Shown here piece by piece: positions 53,892-63,841 of a DNA stretch of 64,000 bases; position 1 is the stretch's first letter; every line of letters begins with the position of its first letter. Location of the stretch: NCBI RefSeq assembly GCF_000331285.1, contig NZ_ANFX01000032.1, positions 105,009-169,008 of the forward strand. Reading direction: 5' to 3'. A program made the translations under genes and the position numbers. The notes beneath the pieces were generated by a model, which worked only from the letters and a program-made list of their open reading frames with translations, made no database searches and had not been told where the DNA came from. This DNA comes from Porphyrobacter sp. AAP82 (GTDB lineage: Bacteria; Pseudomonadota; Alphaproteobacteria; Sphingomonadales; Sphingomonadaceae).

Positions 53892-54620
53892 ATGCGGCAT
53901 ATGACACTTCTTTCCAGAACGGCTTGGCTGGCAGGCGCGGCGGCGCTGCTGGCGGGCTGCGGCTCGGTGGTTCCGGGCGTGAGCGGCGGGGCGCAGCGCG
54001 CGGCGCGCAGCACCGCGAGCGCTCCGGCGCGTCCGGCCGTGGCGGTCGCCTCGGCGCCGCGCTCCTTTGCGCCGCGGCCGGGCGAGGCGAACTGCCTTGC
54101 CGATCTCGGCGCCAGCGGAGCACGCTTCGATCCCGTGCCCGACACCTATGCCGCCCCGGGCTGCAACCAGCTCGGCACGGTGCAGCTGATGGCGCTGGCG
54201 GGCGACCGCGCGCCGCTCTCCATCGCCAACCTCGGCCCGGTCCAGTGCCAGGTCGCCAAGGCGTTCGGCGACTGGGCGCGCTTCGGCGTCGACCGCGCCG
54301 CGCGCCAGCTGCTCGGCAGCCGGCTCGCGCGGATCGAGACGATGGGTTCCTACAATTGCCGCAACGTCGCCGGGACCGGGGTGCGTTCGGCCCATGCCCG
54401 CGCCGAGGCGATCGACGTGTCGGCCTTCGTGCTGGCCGACGGGCGGCGCATTGTCCTTGAACGCGACTGGCAGGGCGGCGATGCGGCGACGCGCGAGTTC
54501 CTGCGGGTGGTGCACAAGAGCGCCTGCAAGCGCTTCGGCACGGTGCTCGGCCCCGCATACAATGCGGCGCACGAGGATCACTTCCACCTCGAGGGCACCG
54601 GCGCGAAGTTCTGCCGCTGA
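53892..54620 (+). CDS. Extensin-like family lipoprotein
   Basis: A 242-residue protein with a lipobox (LLAGC) in its leader, an Ala/Pro linker, then the extensin-like C-terminal domain (PF06904 type). This contains GSYNCRNVAGTGVRSAHARAEAIDVSAF, with the His and Asp of a LAS-type metallopeptidase site, and AAHEDHFHLEGTGAKFC with the two late His. Paired cysteines probably stabilise it. It may cut peptidoglycan, but this is unproven for the family. The ATG could be 53892 or 53901; neither has a strong ribosome binding site. Confidence 0.82.
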   Translation: MRHMTLLSRTAWLAGAAALLAGCGSVVPGVSGGAQRAARSTASAPARPAVAVASAPRSFAPRPGEANCLADLGASGARFDPVPDTYAAPGCNQLGTVQLMALAGDRAPLSIANLGPVQCQVAKAFGDWARFGVDRAARQLLGSRLARIETMGSYNCRNVAGTGVRSAHARAEAIDVSAFVLADGRRIVLERDWQGGDAATREFLRVVHKSACKRFGTVLGPAYNAAHEDHFHLEGTGAKFCR

Positions 54621-54733
54621 GCCGCCGGCCGCGTGGCGGCGGGTGAGCCGGCACGCCGCCTCCACCCCCTGCCCCCACCTCTGGCGGCGACCCGCGCAAG
54701 CGCGATGCACGCCCGGTCCCGCCGGGACAAGTT

Positions 54734-54772
54734 GGCGGCCCCGCTCACCGGATCACCGGCAAGGGGGCCGCC
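54734..54772. terminator. Inverted repeat between convergent extensin-like and regulator genes
   Basis: GGCGGCCCC (54734-54742) and GGGGCCGCC (54764-54772) form nine pairs. No T-run follows on either strand, so intrinsic termination is doubtful. The rest of 54621-54861 shows nothing else I recognise. Confidence 0.35.
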
Positions 54773-54861
54773 GAGAAGACGAAAACTCTCAATCCAAGGC
54801 TGCTGGCGGCTGGTGCCCTCAAGGGGGGGGAAAGGGCCGGGACAGTCGCGGGCGCGTGGTA

Positions 54862-55482
54862 TCAGGCGCGCAGCTTGGGTTCGAGTTTCGCCTCCAGTTT
54901 GAGCCGCACCGCTTCAGCCGCGTGGCGCGCACCGAGCTTGGTCATCATGTTGGCGCGGTGGATTTCGACGGTGCGCGGGCTGATATCAAGCTCGCGCGCG
55001 ATGGCCTTGTTGCTGCTGCCCTCGGCCAGCCAGTCCAGAACTTCGCGCTCGCGCGCCGAGAGGGTGGAGATGCGATCGCGCGCCTCGATCATGCGGCGGC
55101 GGGCGGCGCCGAACTGTTCGGCTTCCTTTTCGATGCGGAGCAGGCAGCGGGTGAAACGTTCAGGGTCAAGCGGGAGAGCGAGATAATCGAGCGAGCCGGC
55201 CTTGATCGCCTCGACGATGCGGCCCGGGCGGGGCTGCACTTCGACCGCGATCATCGGGAGCCAGATCCCGAGCCTGCCGAGGCGGTCGAGGATCATCCCC
55301 ACCCCGCCTTCCTCGGGCGTGTCGCGGGCGATGATGATCCCCTCCCTCGGCGGGTGGACCGCGAGTTCGGAGAGGTCACCATAGACCTCGCAGTGGTGGC
55401 CAAGCGCGAAGCCTACACGAGCCAGTTCGGCGCGTTGGCGGCTGCACGAGTCGATGAAGTGGAGGGAGGCTTTGCGTGTCAT
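54862..55482 (-). CDS. LuxR/FixJ-type regulator with a degenerate receiver domain
   Basis: A 206-residue two-domain protein. Residues about 140-195 are a LuxR/GerE helix-turn-helix: LSAREREVLDWLAEGSSNKAIARELDISPRTVEIHRANMMTKLGA. Residues 1-120 fold like a FixJ receiver (LHFIDSCSRQRAELARVGFAL; AIKAGSLDYLALPLDPERF), but the phospho-acceptor position, expected four residues before the Pro of IIARDTPEEG, is Ala rather than Asp. The N-terminal acidic pair is also reduced. It may work without phosphorylation. It faces the extensin-like gene and is divergent from nothing obvious. Confidence 0.82.
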   Translation of the reverse strand: MTRKASLHFIDSCSRQRAELARVGFALGHHCEVYGDLSELAVHPPREGIIIARDTPEEGGVGMILDRLGRLGIWLPMIAVEVQPRPGRIVEAIKAGSLDYLALPLDPERFTRCLLRIEKEAEQFGAARRRMIEARDRISTLSAREREVLDWLAEGSSNKAIARELDISPRTVEIHRANMMTKLGARHAAEAVRLKLEAKLEPKLRA

Positions 55483-55624
55483 GTGAGCCTGTCTGCGCTA
55501 ACCGATTATGGGTTTCACGCAGGAGCGCCCCCGATCCGGAGGATTTACCGTCTCCCCGAAAGGTCAAGTATCTCTATTTTAAAAGTATTTTACCTCCGGA
55601 ACGGAGCCAGATCAGGCCTGCCCC

Positions 55625-56371
55625 TTAGGTGTCATCGCTGAAGCTGTAGGGCGGCAGCGAATGGAATGCCGACCGCAGCGCGTTCCCCCAACCCGATGAA
55701 ATGGCATCATAATATTCATCCTCGGCGGTGACGCGATGTTCATGCAAAGGTTTGAAATTGTCTTTCGATATGACCAGCAGATCCAGCGGCAAACCCACCG
55801 ACAGGTTAGCCTTGAGAGTCGAATCGAAGCTAACCATCATCAGCTTGACCGCGTCCTCGAAGCTCATGTCCTTCTCGTAGCCGCGGATCAGGATCGGGCG
55901 GCCGTATTTGGTCTCGCCGATCTGGAAGAACGGCGTGTCCCAGCTCGCCTCGATGAAATTGCCTTCGGGGTAGATCATGAACAGGCGCGGCTGCATCCCG
56001 GCGATCTGCCCGGCGACGATCATCGTTGCGGTGAAGCGCCCCTTGCCGTCCGGCCCGTTGTCGCGCTGGGCCTGTTCGATGGTGGTGCGCAGCAGCCGCC
56101 CGATCTCGGTGGCGACCTGGAACATCGTCGGCCCCTTGATGAGGCAGTTCTCGCGCTCCGAGGGCGCCTTGGTGCGTTCCTCCAGCTGGCTGATCACCGC
56201 CTGCGTGGTGGCAAGGTTGCCTGCGGTCATCACCGCGATGATGCGTTCGCCCGGCACGCTCCAGTGGAACAGCTTGCGGAAGGTCGAGATGTTGTCGACG
56301 CCCGAATTGGTGCGCGTGTCGCTCATCAGGACGAGCCCCTTGTCGAGCACCATGCCAACGCAATAGGTCAT
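55625..56371 (-). CDS. Anbu: proteasome-like Ntn hydrolase
   Basis: A 248-residue protein of the 20S-proteasome beta-subunit fold, the Anbu (ancestral beta subunit) family. It starts MTYCVGMVLDKGLVLMSDTRTN: after Met removal Thr becomes residue 1, the expected nucleophile, and Asp (SDTRT) and Lys (FRKLFHW) are at proteasome-like positions. HAA-type HslV and proteasome beta subunits are clearly shorter or different. Anbu assembles into open helical rings; its substrate is unknown. It is the last of four minus-strand genes with ATP-grasp, alpha-E and transglutaminase proteins, the diagnostic Anbu neighbourhood. Confidence 0.88.
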   Translation of the reverse strand: MTYCVGMVLDKGLVLMSDTRTNSGVDNISTFRKLFHWSVPGERIIAVMTAGNLATTQAVISQLEERTKAPSERENCLIKGPTMFQVATEIGRLLRTTIEQAQRDNGPDGKGRFTATMIVAGQIAGMQPRLFMIYPEGNFIEASWDTPFFQIGETKYGRPILIRGYEKDMSFEDAVKLMMVSFDSTLKANLSVGLPLDLLVISKDNFKPLHEHRVTAEDEYYDAISSGWGNALRSAFHSLPPYSFSDDT

Positions 56372-56478
56372 GAAAGCATTCTCTCCCTGCCGCTCCCTGA
56401 CCTGCCCTAGCGCGATGCGCGGCCAAGCGCAAAGGCGGGGCCGGGCGCAAGAGGGGGCGGGGAGATGTGTCCGGCGGA

Positions 56479-57336
56479 TTACTGGTTGGACTGGCTCTGG
56501 CTCTGGCTCTGGGCGGCGACCGGCTGGGCTTCCACCGCCACGCCCACGGTCAGCACCTGCTCGGAAGCGCCGATGCTGATGCCGGTGATGGGCGCGGCAT
56601 CGCGGTAGTCGCTGCCGGTGGCGACGCGCACATAGCGCGGATCGGGCGAGATGCCGTTCGAGACATCGAAGCCCACCCAGCCCAGCCCCTCGACATGGGC
56701 CTCGGCCCAGGCGTGGGTTGCTTCCTGCTCGATCCGGTCGTCCATCAAGAGGTAGCCCGAGACATAGCGCGCCGCGACCCCGCTCGCCCGCGCGGCGCCG
56801 ATGAAGATGTGGGCGTGATCCTGGCACACCCCCGCCCCGTGCCCGACAGCTTCCTCGGCGGTGGTGGCCGAATGGGTGCGGCCGGTCTCGTAGACGATCC
56901 GCTCGCGGATCAGCGCAGACAGCGCGTGGAGGAAGTCGAGCGGCTTTCTGGTGTCGCTCGCCGGCACATCGCGCAGCAGACCGCGCAGGCGCGCACCGGG
57001 GCGGGTCAGCGGGGTCTGGCGCAGGAAGCTCCACAAGGGCAGGTGGCCCGAATGGCGGCCGATCACCCCGGCATTGTCCTCGGTCTCGACCACCCCCTCG
57101 CAGGTCACCGTCACCTCCTGCGCGCCCGGCGTCAGGCCGATCAGCGTGACATGGTTGAAATGCTGGTCGTCATAGTGGAGTTCGGCATGGGCATTCTCGA
57201 AGCTCATCCGCCAGTCGAGGATGCGCTGGCCCTGCGTCTCCTTGGGGGTCAGCCGCAGCCGCTGGAGCGCGTGGACCACCGGCGTTGCGAAGGCGTAATG
57301 CGTGGTGTGGCGGACCTGGAGTTTCAGCTTGCTCAT
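56479..57336 (-). CDS. Transglutaminase-like cysteine protease of the Anbu cluster
   Basis: A 285-residue protein: an N-terminal beta domain typical of bacterial transglutaminase-like proteins (LKLQVRHTTHYAFATPVVHALQRLRLTPK), then the catalytic domain with Cys in GAGVCQDHAHIF, His in EATHAWAEAHV and Asp in GFDVSNG. It may cleave or ligate peptides. It ends in a low-complexity SQSQSQSNQ tail from a CTCTGG-type six-base repeat. The start overlaps the alpha-E stop by four bases; the 107-base gap to Anbu shows no terminator. Confidence 0.88.
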   Translation of the reverse strand: MSKLKLQVRHTTHYAFATPVVHALQRLRLTPKETQGQRILDWRMSFENAHAELHYDDQHFNHVTLIGLTPGAQEVTVTCEGVVETEDNAGVIGRHSGHLPLWSFLRQTPLTRPGARLRGLLRDVPASDTRKPLDFLHALSALIRERIVYETGRTHSATTAEEAVGHGAGVCQDHAHIFIGAARASGVAARYVSGYLLMDDRIEQEATHAWAEAHVEGLGWVGFDVSNGISPDPRYVRVATGSDYRDAAPITGISIGASEQVLTVGVAVEAQPVAAQSQSQSQSNQ

Positions 57337-58277
57337 GCGTGGAACCGGTAATCCTCGGCGATCGCGCGGGCGATGGCGTTGTTGCGGGCGAGGAAATCGA
57401 CGAGGAATTCGTGCAGGCCCTGCTCGAAGATCTGGTCGACGGTGAGGTGGCTGATCTTGGTGTCCGCCTCGCGCATCAGGGTCACCGCGCTGCCTTCGGT
57501 GCCGTGGGTGCGGGCGAGCGCGCCGAGGCAATCGCGCAGGGCATTGCGGCAGAAGGCGAGACTGCGCGGGAAGCGGTAGTCGAGCACCACGAATTCGACG
57601 ATCCCCCGCGCCTCGATCTGCCCGGCATTGAGCCAGCTATAGACCCGCGCCCCCGCGACCGAGCGCAGCACCTGTTCCCACTGCCCGGTATCGAGGCTCG
57701 ATCCGACATAGGAAAGCGAGGGCAGCAGCAGGAAATATTTCATGTCGAGAATGCGCGCAGTGCTGTCGGCGCGTTCGATGAAGGTGCCGGCGCGGGCGAA
57801 GTGGTAGCCCTCGTCGCGCAGGATCGACCCGTCGAAGGCGCCGTGGACCTGCGTGCCCGCGCGCCGGATCGCCGCCAGCACCTCGCCGACCGCGCTCTGG
57901 CCGACGGGCCGCGCCAGCAGGCGGTCGATGCGCATCCAGTTCTCGTTGACCGCTTCCCACAGGTCCGAGGAGATGTTGATGCGGCTCTCGCGGGCGTTGG
58001 AGCGGACGGTTGCAAACATGTTGCGGACATTGCCGGGGTTGGAAGGCCCGCGCAGCACGAAGTTCCAGACCGAGATGCCGTCATAGGCCTCGTGCGCGGC
58101 CTCGTAGGGCTTCTGCAAGCCGAGCGTCGCGATCACCGAGCGCCATTCCGCCTCGGCCGTCACCACATCGCGGGTCAGCGCCATGCGCAGCGCCGCCTCG
58201 AGCAGGCGCGCGGTGTTCTCGGCCCGCTCGAGATAGCGGAACATCCAGAACAGGCCGTTGGCGGTTCTGCCTAGCAT
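57333..58277 (-). CDS. Alpha-E domain protein of the Anbu cluster
   Basis: A 314-residue, largely helical protein of the alpha-E (COG2307/DUF403) family: MLGRTANGLFWMFRYLERAENTARLLEAALRMAL at the N-terminus with its conserved R-x-x-E-R-A-E-N core, NPGNVRNMFATVRSNARESRINIS and FIERADSTARILDMKYFLLLP. In alphaproteobacteria it accompanies the ATP-grasp, transglutaminase and Anbu genes; the joint role is thought to be making or processing a peptide-like product. GGGAGGGGAGT directly before ATG 58277 comes from the palindromic repeat upstream. Confidence 0.9.
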   Translation of the reverse strand: MLGRTANGLFWMFRYLERAENTARLLEAALRMALTRDVVTAEAEWRSVIATLGLQKPYEAAHEAYDGISVWNFVLRGPSNPGNVRNMFATVRSNARESRINISSDLWEAVNENWMRIDRLLARPVGQSAVGEVLAAIRRAGTQVHGAFDGSILRDEGYHFARAGTFIERADSTARILDMKYFLLLPSLSYVGSSLDTGQWEQVLRSVAGARVYSWLNAGQIEARGIVEFVVLDYRFPRSLAFCRNALRDCLGALARTHGTEGSAVTLMREADTKISHLTVDQIFEQGLHEFLVDFLARNNAIARAIAEDYRFHA

Positions 58278-58278
58278 A

Positions 58279-58376
58279 CTCCCCTCCCGCTTGCGGGAGG
58301 GGCCGGGGGTGGGCACGAAGCCGCACACCGCCCCTTGACGGGCCCACCCGTAACCCCTCCCGCAGGCGGGAGGGGG
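58279..58376. repeat. Composite palindromic repeat inside the Anbu operon (copy d)
   Basis: Palindromes CCCTCCCGC-TT-GCGGGAGGG (58283-58302) and CCCCTCCCGC-AG-GCGGGAGGGG (58354-58375) flank a linker with GGGGGTGGGC and GCCCACCC. It fills nearly all of the 127 bases between the ATP-grasp and alpha-E genes. Its left arm, read on the minus strand, provides the alpha-E ribosome binding site. Confidence 0.88.
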
Positions 58377-58404
58377 ACTTTGGCAAGGCGATCGGTCCGC
58401 ACCA

Positions 58405-59835
58405 TCAGTCCTTCAGCACCCAGGTGTCCTTGGTGCCGCCTCCCTGACTGGAATTGACCACCAGCGAGCCCCTCTTGAGCGCCACCCGCGTGAGCCCTCC
58501 GGGCGTGATGTCGATCCCCTCGGGCGAGACCAGCACGAAGGGCCGCAGGTCGAGGTGCCGGGGCGCGAGGCCCTTGGCGGTGTAGATCGGGCAGGTCGAC
58601 AGCGCGAGCGTGGGCTGGGCGATGTAATTGTCGGGCTTGGCGACGAGCTTTTCGCGGAAAAGCGCGATCTCGCGCTTCGACGAGGTTGGCCCGATCAGCA
58701 TCCCGTAGCCGCCCGAGCCGTGGACTTCCTTGACCACCAGCTCGGCGAGATTGTCGAGCACGTAAGCCAGCGAGTCCTTGTCCGCGCAGCGCCAGGTCTG
58801 GACGTTGGGCAGCAAGGGCCGCTCGCCGGTGTAGAATTCGACGATCTCGGGCATGAAGGAGTAGATCGCCTTGTCGTCGGCAACGCCTGTGCCCGGCGCA
58901 TTGGCGATGGTGATCCCGCCCGATCGGTAGACGTCCATGATCCCCGGCACGCCCAGCACGCTATCGGGATTGAACGTCAGCGGATCGAGGAATTCGTCAT
59001 CGACCCGGCGATAGAGCACGTCGATCGGCTTGTAGCCGCGCGTGGTGCGCATCTGTACGCGCCCGCCGGTGACGCGCAGGTCGCTGCCCTCGACCAGTTC
59101 GGCGCCCATCTGGTCGGCAAGGAAGGCGTGTTCGAAATAGGCCGAGTTGAAGATGCCCGGCGTCAGCACCGCGACGGTCGGCTTGCCCCCGCCGAACGCC
59201 GGCGGGACGCAGGCGGCAAGGCTGCGGGCCAAGCGGCGCGGGTAGTTCGAGACGCTCTCCACCCCGATCCGGCTGAACAGATCGGGGAACATCCCCATCA
59301 TCGTCTCGCGGTTTTCGAGCATGTAGGAGACCCCCGAGGGGGTGCGGGCATTATCCTCGAGCACGAAGAATTCGTCCGGCCCGGTGCGCACCAGATCGAT
59401 GCCGACGATGTGGGTGTAGATGCCGCCCGGCGGGGTGAAGCCGACCATGTTGGCAAGCCACGCGTCGTTTCTGCGCAGAAGGCGTTCGGGCAGGCGGCCC
59501 GCGCGCACGATTTCCTGCCGGTGATAGAGGTCATAGAGGAACGAGTTGAGCGCGCGGACCCGTTGTTCGATGCCCTTCGACAGCTTGCGCCATTCGGCCG
59601 CGGTGATGATGCGCGGCACCATGTCGAAGGGGATCAGCCGCTCCTCGGCCTCGTTCTCGCCATAGACGTTGAAGGTGATGCCGGTGCGGCGGAAAGTGTC
59701 ATCCGCCTCGCGGTTCTTGCGGCGCAGGAATTCTGGCGGCTGTTCGTGATACCAGCGGCAATATTCGGCATAGGCCGGGCGGGTATTGCCTGCCTCGTCG
59801 AACATCTCGTCGAAATTCCCGCCCCGCGCCTGCAT
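58405..59835 (-). CDS. Circularly permuted ATP-grasp protein of the Anbu cluster
   Basis: A 476-residue protein of the circularly permuted ATP-grasp type 2 (COG2308) family. Family blocks: FDEMFDEAGNTRPAYAEYCRWYHE near the start, FDMVPRIITAAEWRKLSKGIEQRV, DNARTPSGVSYMLENRE with the metal- and ATP-binding acids, VVKEVHGSGGYGMLIGP (glycine-rich ATP loop) and VNSSQGGGTKDTWV at the end. ATP-grasp enzymes form amide bonds, so it may ligate an amino acid or peptide. It is the first gene of the four-gene minus-strand cluster. GGGGG precedes ATG 59835. Confidence 0.9.
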   Translation of the reverse strand: MQARGGNFDEMFDEAGNTRPAYAEYCRWYHEQPPEFLRRKNREADDTFRRTGITFNVYGENEAEERLIPFDMVPRIITAAEWRKLSKGIEQRVRALNSFLYDLYHRQEIVRAGRLPERLLRRNDAWLANMVGFTPPGGIYTHIVGIDLVRTGPDEFFVLEDNARTPSGVSYMLENRETMMGMFPDLFSRIGVESVSNYPRRLARSLAACVPPAFGGGKPTVAVLTPGIFNSAYFEHAFLADQMGAELVEGSDLRVTGGRVQMRTTRGYKPIDVLYRRVDDEFLDPLTFNPDSVLGVPGIMDVYRSGGITIANAPGTGVADDKAIYSFMPEIVEFYTGERPLLPNVQTWRCADKDSLAYVLDNLAELVVKEVHGSGGYGMLIGPTSSKREIALFREKLVAKPDNYIAQPTLALSTCPIYTAKGLAPRHLDLRPFVLVSPEGIDITPGGLTRVALKRGSLVVNSSQGGGTKDTWVLKD

Positions 59836-59945
59836 CGACCCCCGCTGAATGACTTAGTCCGGCCACTCTAACCCCGCTTTCGCAAAAGGAAAGCGGATGG
59901 GGCATTTGACGTAGATGGGGGTGGACACAAACCTCAAGCTTGGTC

Positions 59946-60027
59946 CGTCACCCCAGCGAAAGCTGGCACCTAGAGCCGCAAGCAATAGATTGTGGAGCCC
60001 TGGGCGCCAGCTTTCGCTGGGGTGACG
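59946..60027. repeat. Long inverted repeat with 21-base perfect arms
   Basis: Arms CGTCACCCC...AGCTGG (59946-59966) and CCAGCT...GGGGTGACG (60007-60027) are perfectly complementary over 21 bases with a 40-base loop. It lies in the 205 bases upstream of the ATP-grasp gene. The GTCACCCC(A/G)GCGAAAGC type is a common dispersed repeat in sphingomonad genomes (from memory). Confidence 0.85.
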
Positions 60028-60040
60028 AACCGCAGCAACC

Positions 60041-60877
60041 TTACCCCCGCACGCTCTCCAGCTCCGCCAGCAGCGTCGCGATCACCTGCGGGTCGTAGGT
60101 GAAGCCCATGTGGGTGCAGCGCACGGCCACCGCGCGGTCGCGCTCGCCCGGGCGGCCGGCGGCGCAGCGCGGGCCGATGACGCCGTCATTGGCGCTCCAC
60201 AGCGCGACCGTCTCGACCGGGGGCTTGACGGCGAGCTCGGCGGCGATCGGGGGCGCGTCGACCGAATGGCCGGTGATGAACTGGTAGGCGCGCCACACGT
60301 TGTTGGCGCGGGGGCTTCCCGAAAAGGGCGAGCCCATCGAGATCACCTTGGCGACGCTGCCCGGCTGGCGCTTGGCGATCTCGCGCGCATAGAGCCCGCC
60401 GAGGCTCCAGCCGATCAGCACGACCTTGCGGCCGTGGCGCGCGTGGAGCTGGAGCAGGCGCTCCTCGATCGCGTCGAAGCGTTCGGGATCGGGGCCCCAG
60501 TTGCGGCCCAGCCCCCAGCGCTTGGTGGTGTGCCCGGCGGCCTCGAGCGCGCGCGCGAGGTAGCGCATGCGCATCGGGTGGGTGGCAAAGCCGGGGAGGA
60601 TCATCGCCACCTGCGGATTGCTGGTGGGCGCAATCGCGAGCTTGCGGCGCGGGCGGCGGATCGGTTCGGCCAGCACCCCGGCCTCGCCCAGCAGGCGCAT
60701 CAGGCGCGGCTTGCCGAGTTCGTGTTCTTCCGGACAGGCCTCGCGCGCCAGGGCGACGCGGCGGGCGAAGAGGCTCGCGCTATAGGCCTGCTGCGCCTGC
60801 GCACCCGCAGCGCTCGCCGCCGCCATCAGCGGGGCGGGCAAGCGGGGCAATTCGGGGAGGAAACGCTGCTGGGCCAT
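60041..60877 (-). CDS. Alpha/beta hydrolase (PGAP1/lipase-like fold)
   Basis: A 278-residue protein. VAMILPGFATHPMRMRYLARALEAAGHTTKRWGLGRN is the oxyanion-hole strand and following helix, LIGWSLGGLYAREIAK has the nucleophile Ser in G-W-S-L-G, and MGSPFSG follows. The acid may be in SANDGVIG and the His in TCTHMGF-like RCTHMGFTYD. This pattern is that of the lipase/PGAP1-like group. No signal peptide is apparent. The start at ATG 60877 or TTG 60913 is undecided. The substrate is unknown. Confidence 0.78.
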   Translation of the reverse strand: MAQQRFLPELPRLPAPLMAAASAAGAQAQQAYSASLFARRVALAREACPEEHELGKPRLMRLLGEAGVLAEPIRRPRRKLAIAPTSNPQVAMILPGFATHPMRMRYLARALEAAGHTTKRWGLGRNWGPDPERFDAIEERLLQLHARHGRKVVLIGWSLGGLYAREIAKRQPGSVAKVISMGSPFSGSPRANNVWRAYQFITGHSVDAPPIAAELAVKPPVETVALWSANDGVIGPRCAAGRPGERDRAVAVRCTHMGFTYDPQVIATLLAELESVRG

Positions 60878-60947
60878 TGACACGACCCAACCAGATTCCC
60901 TCTGATCGTTCAATTAATTGTAACATGCGTAACAATTCCGACACATT

Positions 60948-61508
60948 TTATCCGGCAGGTTTTTCAGAGGCTTGCGCTGCGGGACATTCGCCGAGGCGTT
61001 CATGCTTCACGGTGAAGGTCATGCGGCCCTTGCCCATCCCTTCGAATTCGAGATCGGTCGCGGCTTCAAGATCGCTGCCCGTGGGGGTGATCGTCCCCTG
61101 CATGGCGATCCGCGAGGTGCGCCCCTTTGCGGCGCAGACCATCACCGCATCGAGCTTGCCGTCCGCCATGGCGAAGCGTTCATAGGTGCACTCGCCATCC
61201 TGGCCCTGGCGGACCATCTCCTCGAAGCCCTTGTCGACATCGGCCTTGGTGAGACAGTCCTCGGTGGTGACGATCTGGCCCGCGCCGTGCCCGTCGGGAA
61301 CGCCGGGGATCGCGATATTGGTCATGGTGACGGTGGTCTTGTAGAGCCCGGGCCGGGGGCGGGGAATCTGGGCTTGCGCCTGTTCGGCCGCCTCTGTGCC
61401 GCCGGCCGTGCCGTTCTTGCCGCTCTCGGCGGTGCCTCCGCCCGAACAGCCCGCCAGCAGCGCGGTGACAGCGGCGGCGGCGGCGGCGAGGATGGTGGTG
61501 CGGGTCAT
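60948..61508 (-). CDS. DUF3617 family lipoprotein
   Basis: A 186-residue protein. A lipobox (LLAGC) around residue 20 follows a signal peptide, then a low-complexity linker. The DUF3617 domain reads [39 protein letters not shown] with its conserved Cys, DGECTYERF and [14 protein letters not shown], giving paired cysteines. Its function is unknown; the family is frequent in Sphingomonadales. AGGAG lies nine bases before the ATG. It is divergent from uvrB. Confidence 0.88.
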   Translation of the reverse strand: MTRTTILAAAAAAVTALLAGCSGGGTAESGKNGTAGGTEAAEQAQAQIPRPRPGLYKTTVTMTNIAIPGVPDGHGAGQIVTTEDCLTKADVDKGFEEMVRQGQDGECTYERFAMADGKLDAVMVCAAKGRTSRIAMQGTITPTGSDLEAATDLEFEGMGKGRMTFTVKHERLGECPAAQASEKPAG

Positions 61509-61618
61509 GGGGCGCTCTCCTGATGCTTGCCTCATGCATAACAGCTTTCGCGCCGAAGCGTGCCCGCAAATCCGCGCCGCGCCTTGCGCGTCCCCGCTTT
61601 GTTCCCCATACAGGGCCC

Positions 61619-63841
<2,223 letters not shown>

